From Chamaea fasciata (taxonomy: Eukaryota > Chordata > Aves > Passeriformes > Sylviidae), in NCBI GenBank assembly GCA_029207755.1, contig JARCOQ010000016.1:10507307-10571306 (forward strand): a stretch of 64,000 bases of DNA, in the 5' to 3' direction. The notes beneath the pieces were generated by a model, which was given only the letters and a program-made list of their open reading frames with translations, was not told where the DNA came from and did no database searches. Position numbers and translations under genes: made by a program. Shown here piece after piece: positions 1 through 10,600 of the stretch. The stretch's first letter is position 1. Each line of letters starts with the position of its first letter.

Positions 1-366
1 TGTTTCAGACAGACTGTCTCAGAATAATGCTGATCCTTCCTGCAGTGCAACAGCTAGAGAACTCTCAGACTTTGTCAGAAATATTTCCTTAGCAAAAAGT
101 GAAACTTTTTTTACAGTAAAACATCAGTTTCCATGATGCACAAGGGAGGGCTTCTCCAGGTCTTACAAATTTCTGCAGAGCCAGAACTCCTAATCCTGAG
201 CAGCCAGTGTATGCAGGCAGCAATGTAGTCTGGATTAGATCATGGGACAGGAACTGACACACTTCTAGGATTGTAGGACCGTGCTGGAGCAGGTGTCTGT
301 GGTGTGGGATGTGTGCACAGTGCCCAGAGGCTGCTGCTCACTGCTGTCCCATCTCTGCCCTGACAG
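1..366. other. GGA2: GGA2 intron (partial) at the window edge
   Basis: This stretch runs to the acceptor ending at 366, just before the first visible GGA2 exon. I see no exon, RNA gene or transposon in it. The VHS-domain exons expected upstream of the GAT domain are not here, so they lie beyond the left edge. Confidence 0.7.
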
Positions 367-3300
367 CTCCTGGCCAAGCTCTTGAAGAGCAGCCACCCCG
401 AGGACCTGCAGGCAGCCAACCGCCTGATCCAGAGCGTCATTAAGGAGGTGGGAACTCCCAGGAGAAGCCTCTTTGCAGCCAGGGAGGGTGGGAGGAAACC
501 TGGCCATTCAGTCTTTGACTGCAGCCCCAGAGAAGGGGCCATGTTCAGTCTTTCCAAATAATTGTGCGAATTACAGCACGGGATTGTTTTGGTTTCCTGA
601 AATATGCCATTGCCAGGAGAAGGGAATATGTGAATGTGCATACAGCAGGACACTTCCATGTCAGTGGGACCCTGGCAGTAGTGGTTGGAAATTTCCAAAA
701 ATAAACTCAGTTCCCAGGTGGAAAAAAGCAACTTCTGTACAGAACTGCCTCTTTCCTGCATGCAGTGTGTGCACGTCTGCTTCCATGTTCCATCTGCAGC
801 ACCATCCCACTTCTCTGCTTACAGAGGAGATTTGGTTTAACAAAGCCCTGTGGTTGAGTGTGTCATTCTGTGTGGCAGAAGCCAACAACTCCCAGCTCAA
901 ATTTTGAAGTCACACTTGTGCCTGTGGTGAGATATAGTCCATATTGCACAGCACAGGGCCAGGGTGCCCTGTTGGGGCAGCTGGAGGCATGTTCTCAGCT
1001 GTGCCGCTTTGTGCCTTCTCTACCTGCAATAAAATGCTAATAGGTGTGACCCAGAGTGCTCCAGCCAAGTATGTGCACTGGCTCTGTCAGCCAAATCATC
1101 ATCTACCTTTCTTTCATTTTTCATCACAGGAACAAGAGAAGTCAGCTCAGGTGTCCAGAAGAGTGCACACCATCAGTGAGGTTTCTGAGAATGTCAGACG
1201 TATGGATGAGTTACTGGAGAGCTACAGGAGACATGAATTATCCCCAGCTGACCAGGAGACCCTACAGGTAAATGCTCCTTTTCCTGCATAAATGCTCTTT
1301 CTCCTCCCTCTTCTAGAGGGAGCATCACTTGCAGGTAATTGCAGAGACAGAAGTGTGCCTGTGTCCTGAGCAGTGGCACCTTTCCTCCCCAGGCTCTGTT
1401 CCAGCGCTGTGAGAAGCTCAGGCCGCTGCTCTTCCGCCTGGCCAGCGAGGCTGTGGCTGATGAGGAGGCTCTAGGTAAGGGCCAACACTGTCCTTGGGGT
1501 TCTTTGCAGCTGTGACAGGGCTGTGCCCTTCCCTAGCGGGGGGTGCTCGGGTACTTGGCACCCTGTGGGCAAAGCCCTCCACTCTCCTCATGAAACCATG
1601 CCCAGGGGAAGTGGCATTTGGTCTCGTCCTGCTCCTCTTTGAGGAAGATGTTAATTTTCACTTGGAGCCCAAAGTTAAACAGTGAATCCCTTTCTTCAGC
1701 TGAGGTGGTTTTCTGAGTTTTTTTGAGTTCTGATTTTCAGAGAACTGAAGACTTTTGAGACCTTTTCTCTCCAGATATTGAAGTTCTCCCTGTGTATAAA
1801 CACAGAAAGAGGAATATATTTTGAATTTTTAAGTGTAATACCAAGGAAGGTGTCCTGGTTTCAGCTAGGGTAGAGTTAATTTGATAAGAGTAGAATCTTT
1901 GAATTCCACAATTGGCATTTCATTCCTGTCCATATGCCTTGAAGATCTGACTGAAGCAGTGTTTGTTGAACAGACATCCTAAACAGGAACCCTGAGAGCT
2001 CAACTGCACCTCACACCTTCCTTTCATACCCATAGGTGATGGCTCTTCATCTGGGGAGTGCTGGATTATAGACTGAAGTGCACAGGGAAAACTTGTGGAG
2101 AAAAAGAAAGTGCAGAAGAGATGGCAGGAATTAGGAATACTTTAGAGATGGAATAAGATTTCAAAGTGATCTTGATAAATGAGAGAGAGGCCTGGAATCA
2201 GCATCTGTATGTGCAAAATGGAATGAAAGGCGAGTGAGGGGCTGAGGGCAGCCTGCTCTGCTGCCTTCACTCCAGAGCTACACTGTCCCTACCTCATGGG
2301 CATTTTGGGGAGTGCCAGGGAGCTGACCTGACCTTCCCGTTGGAACATGAGTATTTTGTATCTGCTCTGGTTTCCCAGCTGAGGTCCTGCAGGCCAGTGA
2401 CAAGCTCTCACAGGCACTGGGGCAGTACAGGCAGATTGTGGCCAGCCAGGAGAACGGGGATGGAGCAGGTCCAGCTGCCAGCTCTGCACCAGGTGAGAAG
2501 CACCCTCAGCGTCCCACGGCAACTCTGCCCTGCACACCAGGCGGGAGCAGGGTTTTGAGGGAAGTGCTGCTCAGAGAACAAACGTGGAGAAAGTTGAGAA
2601 AACCATTGTTTTCTCTTGCGTATAGTTGACAGAAAACATTCCCAAAGTCCTTCGCCTTTCAGGCACACCTGTCCCCATGGATGTGCCACTCCTTTGCGGA
2701 GGTTCCTCGCTGACTCTGTCTCTGTTCCCCCAGGGTGCCGGGCAGCTCCAGGGCGCATCAAGAGCTACACCCTGATCGACTTCTCCGAGCTGGAGGCCAT
2801 GGCCCAGACCCCCCCAGACCCCTCTGCAGACACAGCCTCGGCCTCCCGCCACAGCAGCACAGCCTCCACCTGCCTGCTGGAGGAGGAGTTGCAGTCCTTA
2901 GGTCTGTAGGTGCCCTTCAGTGTCACCCTTGGGACTGGGGCTTGTGGTGTTTAATAGAGAGAGGAGACCTTTGACTTCAGTGTCAGTCCCAAGAGAAAGT
3001 AGGGCCTTCCAGACGTAAGTTTTCAGGGATGCAGTGTCTGTAGAGGTGTTAGACAGCAAAGGAAGAACCTGTGGAAAACCCCTGCTTTCTGTAAATTATC
3101 TGTGGCATGTTGGTATCTTTCTTAGGTCTCAGCAACTCCCCTGTCATACAGAAACCACCACCTGATTTTGGCCTAGGAGAGGTGAGTGATGCTCAGATAC
3201 TTAGCAGTCCATAAGGTATAAAGGACAAAAATCAGAGATGATTCCTGGCCTGCCTTTCCCTGGGGGCCTTTTTGGTGTACCACTCTGTTCTGAAGGGAAA

Positions 3301-6300
3301 CTGGAATCCTTGTGCTCTCAGATAAACTCTCAGGTGCAGTTTGCAACCAAATGACTCATTTATATTTCTCCTTTAGGTAGTGGTATTTGATAAACAGAGT
3401 TCTTTTCAGCACAATAGGTTTATTTTTGCTGATATTACAAAGCATGAACCTGAAGGGCCTTATTTTCCAGCCTGCCGTACACAATGGATTTAGGGAAGGT
3501 GCAAGTGCTGTTCAGACCCTGGGACCACAGGAGAGCTGGGAAGACAGCTGTGCAGTGAAGAGTGAATTCCAGAGCCTGGATGAACATCTCTCTCCACTAT
3601 CCAGGACCAAGACATTCTCTTTGTGAGTAAACTCTTCATAACAGAGTCAGATTTTGGGGCTGAGGAATTCTGTTACAGCAGGGAGATTTAGGGAAACCTT
3701 TCAGCTACCCCTGGTTAGTGATGGCAAGTGATCCATGCACACATTGGCTCTTTCCTGCAGTTGTGCACCTGTTAATTGCAGTTTGTGTAATTGCACACCA
3801 GGACCTTCCAAGGGTCAGAAATCTGGGGAGACAAATCCCATTGGTTGATAACAAGGTGATGTTGAGCTAAAAGAACAAAAACCTTACAGTCAGGCCTTAT
3901 TATCTGTCACTCAAAAAGTACTTTTCTCAGCTTTCTCCAGACTGTGACAAGGTAGTTTCCAGGTATTCAGTGGAAGCTTGGAACAGTTCACAAATCAAAT
4001 TAATCTCCACAGATCTTCAGAGCAGGAGACTATTACCCAGTCTGCCATAATACAAGAAATTTTACTGAAGATTTCCAGCTTCCTGCGGTGTCTTTGGGCT
4101 GGTATTTACTTTAATCTGCCTGACTAGGGCTCCAGAGAAGCTGTGCACAGGGACGGCAGCCTTCTAAAGCCCTAAAGCTAAGTTTTACCATAGTAACAGA
4201 ACCAAAATCTGCCTTAATGAATTTTGAAACAGCAAGATCTTCCACAGATGATAGAGTTTTTGAATTCCTCAAGGACTCAGAGTGTAAGTCTGTAGTTTCT
4301 TTATACCTAAAAGGGATGAGGGATTGGGAATACAGACAGACACAGAGAAGACAGTGTATTCCCTGTAGTATCCCCACTTAATACAAGCTTTCTGCATGCT
4401 TTTCTTTCCAGGGATTTATTACCAATGAAATCGCCCTTTCCAGATCTTCCAAATAACTCAGTGGCAGATTCTGCACTCCTCAGTCCAGGCTCTGAGCTGA
4501 AGCCTGCTGCCTCTTTGCATCCAGCTTCCTATGATGCCTCTCTAGAAAACCTTTTTGTGCCTTTAATTTCAGTTACACCAAGTAAGTACAATTCTGTGCC
4601 CCAGCTCTGCCTACTAGAGGCTTACTGGAGCTCTTCCATGAGTTTTGCAGGACAGGAAGCCAAAGTAGCTTCATCTGTGTGGGTGGGCTGGACACAAGAA
4701 ATGACTGTTCTGTGATGGGCTTGATGTACCTGAGAATTTGAGTATGTGCTAGGGATCATAGCATGACAATGTCCTTGTCCTCCCTAGGCATTACTCAGGA
4801 GTTTCCTGCCCTGGCTGATGTTTGTAATGTGCTTCCAAACTCTGTCCTTTGCACCTTCAAACTGCAAACAGTTGTTCTACTAAAAGTCCTAAAAGACACT
4901 CCTGAGTGGGAGCTGCCCCACTTCCTAAAGCAGAGCTCTTCATTCCACCTCAGCTTTTTGGTTTCACACTGTATGGCCCAGCTCTGCAGCTCCTCCCCAG
5001 GGCATTTCCTGGGTATGTGTCACCCTGGGGTCTCAGCCCGGGCCACAGAGCCTTGGCTCTCACTGCTGCTGGAAGAGGACACGTGCACAGACATCCTGAT
5101 CTGCCCTCAGTCTCAAGTGAAGGTCTTAGTAGATTTTGGATGGGCTGGATGGTGATAGTCAGGTGTGAATTTGCCAGGTGTGGATGGTAAGGAGGCAAAT
5201 CTTGTGTGTGCTAAGAAAGGCACTTTGCTTTTCCCACTGTATCTCTGTTGGATCCACACCTGACTTCTCTCAAGGACTGGTGAAACCTGAGCTGCTAAAT
5301 CCCAAATGCAGACATTCAGATTCCTGTCTCTGCCTTAGGGGGAGATGTAAATCAGGGGCTGTGTGCCATTTGGTCTGTGAGTTTGCCAAAGGAAGTAAAA
5401 GTTTGTCTGCATTTTCCTTTTTGCTATTCTTTATCCCATCTTTCCTGTTTGCCCCCAGATGGGAGAGGAATCCAGGCTTTGATTCTGATTCTTGATTTGT
5501 CTCTGGCAGGCACTATCTGTCCACTGACTGTGTATGACAGGAATGGTTTCAAGGCCATGCTCCACTTCTCCAGAGAGCCGGCTCCCGGCCGGCCAGACGT
5601 GCTGGTGATGGTTCTGTCCATGCTGAGCACCTCAGCACACCCCATTAAGGACATAGTGTTCCAGGCTGCAGTCCCAAAGGTGAGAGGCCTGTGACAAAGT
5701 AGCAAAAATGCTCAGAAATGTCCTGAGGAGAAGGTTCACCATTTCTCACCGTTTGCCTTGCTCATGGGAAATTGTGTGGCTCTGTCTCTGCATGGAGACC
5801 CTGTTGTACAGTGGTGCCTGTGGCATCAGTGCCTGTTTCACAGCATGTATCCATGGTCTTGCTACATACAGCCAGAAAGGGCTCCAGAGCTGCTGCTTCA
5901 GCCTCCTGGGTAGGGCTCTTGCTCCCTGTGCACGTGTAGCATAGAATTGGCTATTTAGGAATATCTGCCTTTAGTTGCAGGCTGTGCTTTTCACTGAACG
6001 ACAGGGTCTGGCTGATGTATCTTTAACTACCTCCATGGCTCAGTGATGCTCACAGCCCTTTCCCAGCATGGACTAAACAGTGTTTCTTTTGTTTTCTCTT
6101 TCAGACCATGCAGATAAAGTTACAACCAGCCTCTGGTTCTGAGCTGCCGGCCTTCAACCCTCTCCTGCCGCCCGCAGTGGTGTCCCAAGTGCTGCTGCTC
6201 ACCAACCCAGACAAGGTGCTGCTGCTGGGCACTGGGACTCCCACTGGCTGTTTGTGTGAAAGATGGGGAGAGTCTTAATAACAGTGGGGAGACAGGGCAC

Positions 6301-6901
6301 TCTGGACTGTGCTGGGAAGATGTTTTTTCTGCTCAAAGAGCTTTCCAGAGCTACAGTCTGAAGGACTGTGTGGGCAGTTGCCGCAGGGGCCTGCACAGTT
6401 CTGGACTATCTGCACACAGAAACAGCTCCAGGCACTCACTGTGCAGATGTTGGCAGCTGATGGAACACAAGGGCACCCAAGGCACAAGGGATGGGTGGCA
6501 GATCTGTTGCATTGGTGGATAATTATAAGACCCAAGACTGGTGTAAGGAACTCTCTGTCTGAGTAGGCTGGCCAGGCCTGGATTGCCAACATGCCCATGG
6601 TTGGTGTGCACAGGTCTTCCAGCTGCTCTTGTCTACCTTAGGAAGATCCAGGGTTTCCTTCTGTGCAGAGCTTCTGCAGGGCTGGTGTTTCCTCTTTCAG
6701 AGGTGACTCACTGCAGCAAGGCTGTGAGGGGTGAAGGAGTCCAGGAGTTTATAATCATGGTGTGCCCCTCTCTCCTCCTTTCTCTCCCAGGATCCCATCC
6801 GACTGAGGTACAAACTGATGTTCACGCAGGGCGTGCAGGCCTTCAGTGAGGTGGGAGAGGTGACTGGCTTTCCAGAAGCAGAGCTCTGGGGCAGGAGCTG
6901 A
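367..6901 (+). CDS. GGA2: GGA2, Golgi-localised gamma-ear-containing ARF-binding protein 2 (3' part)
   Basis: A monomeric clathrin adaptor of the trans-Golgi network that sorts acidic-dileucine cargo such as mannose-6-phosphate receptors. Visible coding exons: 367-447, 1130-1267, 1393-1474, 2379-2492, 2734-2901, 3126-3181, 3471-3622, 4412-4581, 5510-5679, 6105-6215, 6791-6901. All have AG/GT borders and compatible phases and give 450 residues. The product opens inside the GAT domain (LLAKLLKSSHPEDLQAANRL). Next comes a hinge with an acidic dileucine-like stretch (LLEEELQSLGL, joined across two exons) and a clathrin-box-like SLDLLP. It ends in the gamma-adaptin ear domain (PIRLRYKLMFTQG, then FSEVGEV), with TGA at 6899-6901. 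The VHS domain and the start of GAT are off the window; the human protein has about 613 residues. GGA2 rather than GGA1 or GGA3 is inferred from the ear sequence and from COG7 next door. Confidence 0.93.
1851..1895 (+). mobile_element. Possible relic of an avian ERV LTR start
   Basis: About 40 bases beginning TGTCCTGGTTTCAGCT and running into GTAGAGTTAATTT resemble, from memory, the 5' end of a common avian endogenous retroviral LTR. The similarity stops after about 1895 and I see no internal retroviral sequence. It lies in the GGA2 intron between exons 1393-1474 and 2379-2492. A chance match or a short truncated solo LTR are both possible. Confidence 0.35.
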
Positions 6902-7189
6902 AGTCCAGCTGGCTCGGACACTGCCACGTTGCCTCAGCCACAGATGGGGATGGACTGGGGACTAGCAGTGCTGGGCAGCACTCTGTAAGGGCACCTTTTC
7001 TGGGGATCTGCCACCTCCTTCCTCCTTTCTGTGCCTGGCAGGAGGAGAGTGAACCGGCTGCTTCTGCCACAGCCTTTCCCCGTAGCTGAGCCGGCTTTAC
7101 AGAAGCCTGCTGGAGCGCACTGCCGCCTCCGTGCTTCTGCCATGCACCTTTCCTGCTGCTTTCTGGGCCATTTCCCCTTCACTTTTTGC

Positions 7190-7195
7190 ATTAAA
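7190..7195 (+). terminator. GGA2: GGA2 polyadenylation signal ATTAAA
   Basis: ATTAAA lies about 290 bases after the GGA2 stop codon and runs directly into a 12-A genomic tract (7193-7204). No other AATAAA or ATTAAA was noticed between the stop and the COG7 CpG island, so this is the likely 3' end. The A tract could cause internal priming in cDNA libraries. Confidence 0.6.
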
Positions 7196-7269
7196 AAAAA
7201 AAAATAAGTGAGTCTACACCAGCGTTCAGCCCCCGTGCCAGCCTGTTCCAGAGACACAGGGACACCCCC

Positions 7270-7676
7270 GGCCCCGTTTCCCCGGAGTCTGTGCCAGGTG
7301 CAGCGGGAGCTGAGGGGCGGGGGGCGCCGGTACCGGGAGGGAGCAGAGCCATGCCCGGGGCCGGGCGGGCACAAGGCCGGGGCCGCGGCTCGGCCCTGCC
7401 CCGCTGCAGCCCCGGGCACCGCGGGGAGCGACCGACCTGGGCCTAGCCCCGCGGGCCCCGGCCCTCCGCCTGAGACAGCCCGGGGACCGCTCGGGGACCA
7501 CTCCGAGACTACCCGGGACCGACTGGGACCGCCCCGAGTCCGCCCGGGACCGCCCCGGGACCGCCCCGGACCGCCCCGGCACTGCCGAGCGTTTCCGGGT
7601 GCGCGGCGGGCCCGGGCCGCGGCCGCTCGGGCTGTCCCCCGCTGTCCCCCGCTGTCCCCCGCTGTCCCCCGCAGCG
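7270..7676 (+). promoter_or_regulatory. COG7: CpG-island promoter and 5' UTR of COG7
   Basis: The sequence turns abruptly GC- and CpG-rich after the GGA2 3' end and stays so through COG7 exon 1 (to about 7870). From about 7485 to 7580 it contains degenerate repeats built on GGGACCGCCCC, and at 7631-7670 four copies of a 10-base unit. No TATA box was seen. The transcription start cannot be fixed from sequence. GGA2 and COG7 are co-directional with under 0.5 kb between the GGA2 poly(A) signal and the COG7 ATG. Confidence 0.65.
7631..7670 (+). repeat. Four perfect 10-bp tandem copies just before the COG7 start codon
   Basis: The unit GCTGTCCCCC occurs four times in a row and ends six bases before the ATG at 7677. 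Together with the following GCAG it forms a pyrimidine-rich tract that looks like a splice acceptor, although it probably lies in the 5' UTR. Confidence 0.9.
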
Positions 7677-10600
7677 ATGGACTTTTCCCGGTTCCTGTCG
7701 GACGAGTTCGAGGTGAAGGGCTGGGTGAACGCGGCGTTCCGCGCCGTGCAGCAGGAGGCCCCGGGCAAGGTGGACGCGCACGCCGCCACGCTGGTGATGA
7801 AGCTGCAGCTCTTCATCCAGGAGGTCAACAACGCCGTGGAAGGTGCGGGGCTCTGCTGCCGCGGGGATGGGTCGGGCCGGGGTTTGCGGCCCCGGGTCAG
7901 CTCTGCCCGTGTGCTCCTGGCATCCTCTCCGCACACCTGCACCGTCCTGAGGCCGACAGGCACACCTGTGCCGGCCACCCAGGGCCACGCTGGCGATCCC
8001 GGCCCCGCCAGCCTTGCCCGGGACACGGAGCCTCGCACCGATCCCGGCCCGGCCAGCCTTGCCCGGGACACGGATCCTCGCACCGATCCCGGCCCGGCCA
8101 GCCTTGCCCGGGACACGGATCCACGCACCGATCTCGGATCCCGTAGTTTTCCACCAACACATCTGCGTTAAGTGCTGGGAAACTGCAGCTCCTGCCAGCG
8201 CTGGGTTAGATGGGATAATGGGGTGAATTTCTTCTCCAAAAGGGTTGCCCAGGGCAGTGTTGAAGTCCCTGGAAGGATTAAAAAACTATGTGGATGTAAC
8301 ACTTGGGGAGATGAGTTAGTGGTTCTTGGCAGTGCTGGGGGAGCAGGCCTGGACTGTTGGGAACAGATGGACTTAATGGTCTCAGAGGGCTTTTTTAAAC
8401 CTAAATGGTCCCAATAATAAAATACATACTTAAAGTTTAAAGATACATCTCAAGATTTGTTGTTTGATGTTTTGCTTTGTTATTTAGCGTTAGGTTTTTG
8501 CAAGTACTAAAGACTAGATATTTTTGAAAGAGCACCTGTTCCTGCAAGGGCTCTCACCCCCCTCACTGTCTGCTCTGTGTTCCTGCAGAAACAAGCCATC
8601 AGGCTCTCCAGAACATGCCCAGAGTCCTCCGGGAAGTGGAAGTCTTGAAACAAGAGGCAACATTTCTGAAAGAGCAGATGATCCTTGTTAAAGAAGATAT
8701 AAAGAAGTTTGAAGAAGACACAGCTCAGTCCATGCAGGTCAGTTCTTGTCTTAGTGTTTATCTGCGACTTGTGAAATTCTAAAGGTTCTAGAGTTGTTAA
8801 TATGAAATAATCTCGTGAATTTAATATAGACAAAACCACTTCTTTTAGGATTAATATTGGAAAGGTGGATATGACACAGACCTGTGCGGTCTACATGTCC
8901 TGAGGAACAGCTGCTCAGGACAACTCTGGTTCAGAGCTGCTGCTCCCTGACTGGGGACACTGTTTTCTGCCTGGGGTGTAGAGCATTTTCAGGCAAAGTG
9001 GATACTAAAAGAACTGGACCAGAATTCAAGCTAACCTAAACTAACTAAAGTTGTTTGACTTCGAAAGATGTTTTTACATCTCTAGCTCCTTCAAACCGTT
9101 CCATCATCTTGTAATAATATAATCTTTTCACACCTTTTTGTTTTTAAAATTTAAGCAGAAGATAACTCCCAAGGATCTGTGACAGTCATTTTTTGTTTCA
9201 GTGGGGAACAAAATGTTGTGTTTTTTCCTTCAGGTCCTGGTAGAGATTGACCGAGTGAAGTCCAGGATGCAGTTGGCTGCCGAGTCACTCCAGGAGGCAG
9301 ACAAATGGAGCACACTAAGTGCAGATATTGAAGAGACTCTTAAAACACAGGTAAACACTGAATTATCTGGTCTTTGTGCCTCCAGCTTTTCAAGGAACTG
9401 TGTTTTAAAGTCGGATTTTGAAGTGACCGTGAAACATGTCCCTGCTGCTGATGCTGTCTGAGGTCACCCTTGGTAATGGGCTGCCTTTCCCTGCTGGCAG
9501 GATGTGTCCCTGATTTCAGCCAAGCTGACGAGCATGCAGAGCAGCCTGGCCATGCTGGTGGACACGCCGGATTACTCAGAGAAGTGTGTGCACCTGGAGG
9601 CCCTGAAGAACCGCCTGGAGGCCATGGCCAGCCCTCAGATTGTTGCTGCTTTCAACTCCCAGTCTGTAGGTCTGTGGCTCCTGGTGTCATTTACTGTCAG
9701 CACAGAGTTTTTTGTCTTTAAAACAGTGTTTGGGTGGAGAGTTGGTGTCCTGAAGGCTCCTGGTACTGGGTCCTGTTCTTCTCCTGGTGGAGCAGATGTG
9801 CTGGAATGTTTTGGGCTCTGCAGCTGCCTGCAGGCCAGTGCTGCTTTGATTTTCCTACAGTTTGGGATACCTGTGGCCACTGCAGGAAACAAGAAGATTA
9901 CAGGATTTTGTGGGCCATGTGGATGTTTGAGATGGAGGTGCTGCTCAGATAGGCAGAAGGGCCCTGGTTTGCTGTTATCATGGTGTTGTTGGTGTAATCA
10001 GAAAGAAGTTTGTTTGGAAATGTTCTGACTTCCTACTACTTTGTAAAAGCAGCTGTATAAATTCTCCTTGGAATTTTTGTCATTTTTGGACAGTTCTTTG
10101 TGCTATTCCTTCCCTGTGCTGCTGTCAGCACTGCTGAAAAGTGGTTGTTGACACTCATCTTTGTGGATCTCAGAGTCCTGGAGGGATCTGGGGCTGTGGG
10201 TTACAAACCAGACTTTGAAGGAACCTGTGTTTCTAAGCTCTGTGCAGGAGCAGCTGTGCCATGAGCCAGTCTGAGGCACAGGGATCATTTTGAGGACAGG
10301 TGAAAGCAAAGCTGAGGCCTTTGTCAGGTGTAATTTAGGTTTGTAACTGCTGGCTTGTTTCTAGAAACTATTTCCTTCGAGGAAATGCTCTGGCTTCATC
10401 TGGCTTTGCCACTGGATGTGTTAATACTATGTTCTGGTTAAGAGGTTAAATTCATTCCTTGTGTCTGCTTCCTGATCTTGTTTGAGAGTGGATTTCGGGT
10501 AGTTCTGCTCCTGTTTGAGAAGATAAGCAAACAAGAGATGAAGTTGTCTCTTTCTGTGTAGACCGTTGTGCCTGTTCCCTTTAGAAGAGGATTTCTTGCT

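Noticed and set aside
7208..8146. Long open frames on both strands over the COG7 promoter and intron 1
   Set aside because: They arise from the CpG island, the GGGACCGCCCC-like repeats and the 45-bp array. The real coding segment is only 7677-7842.
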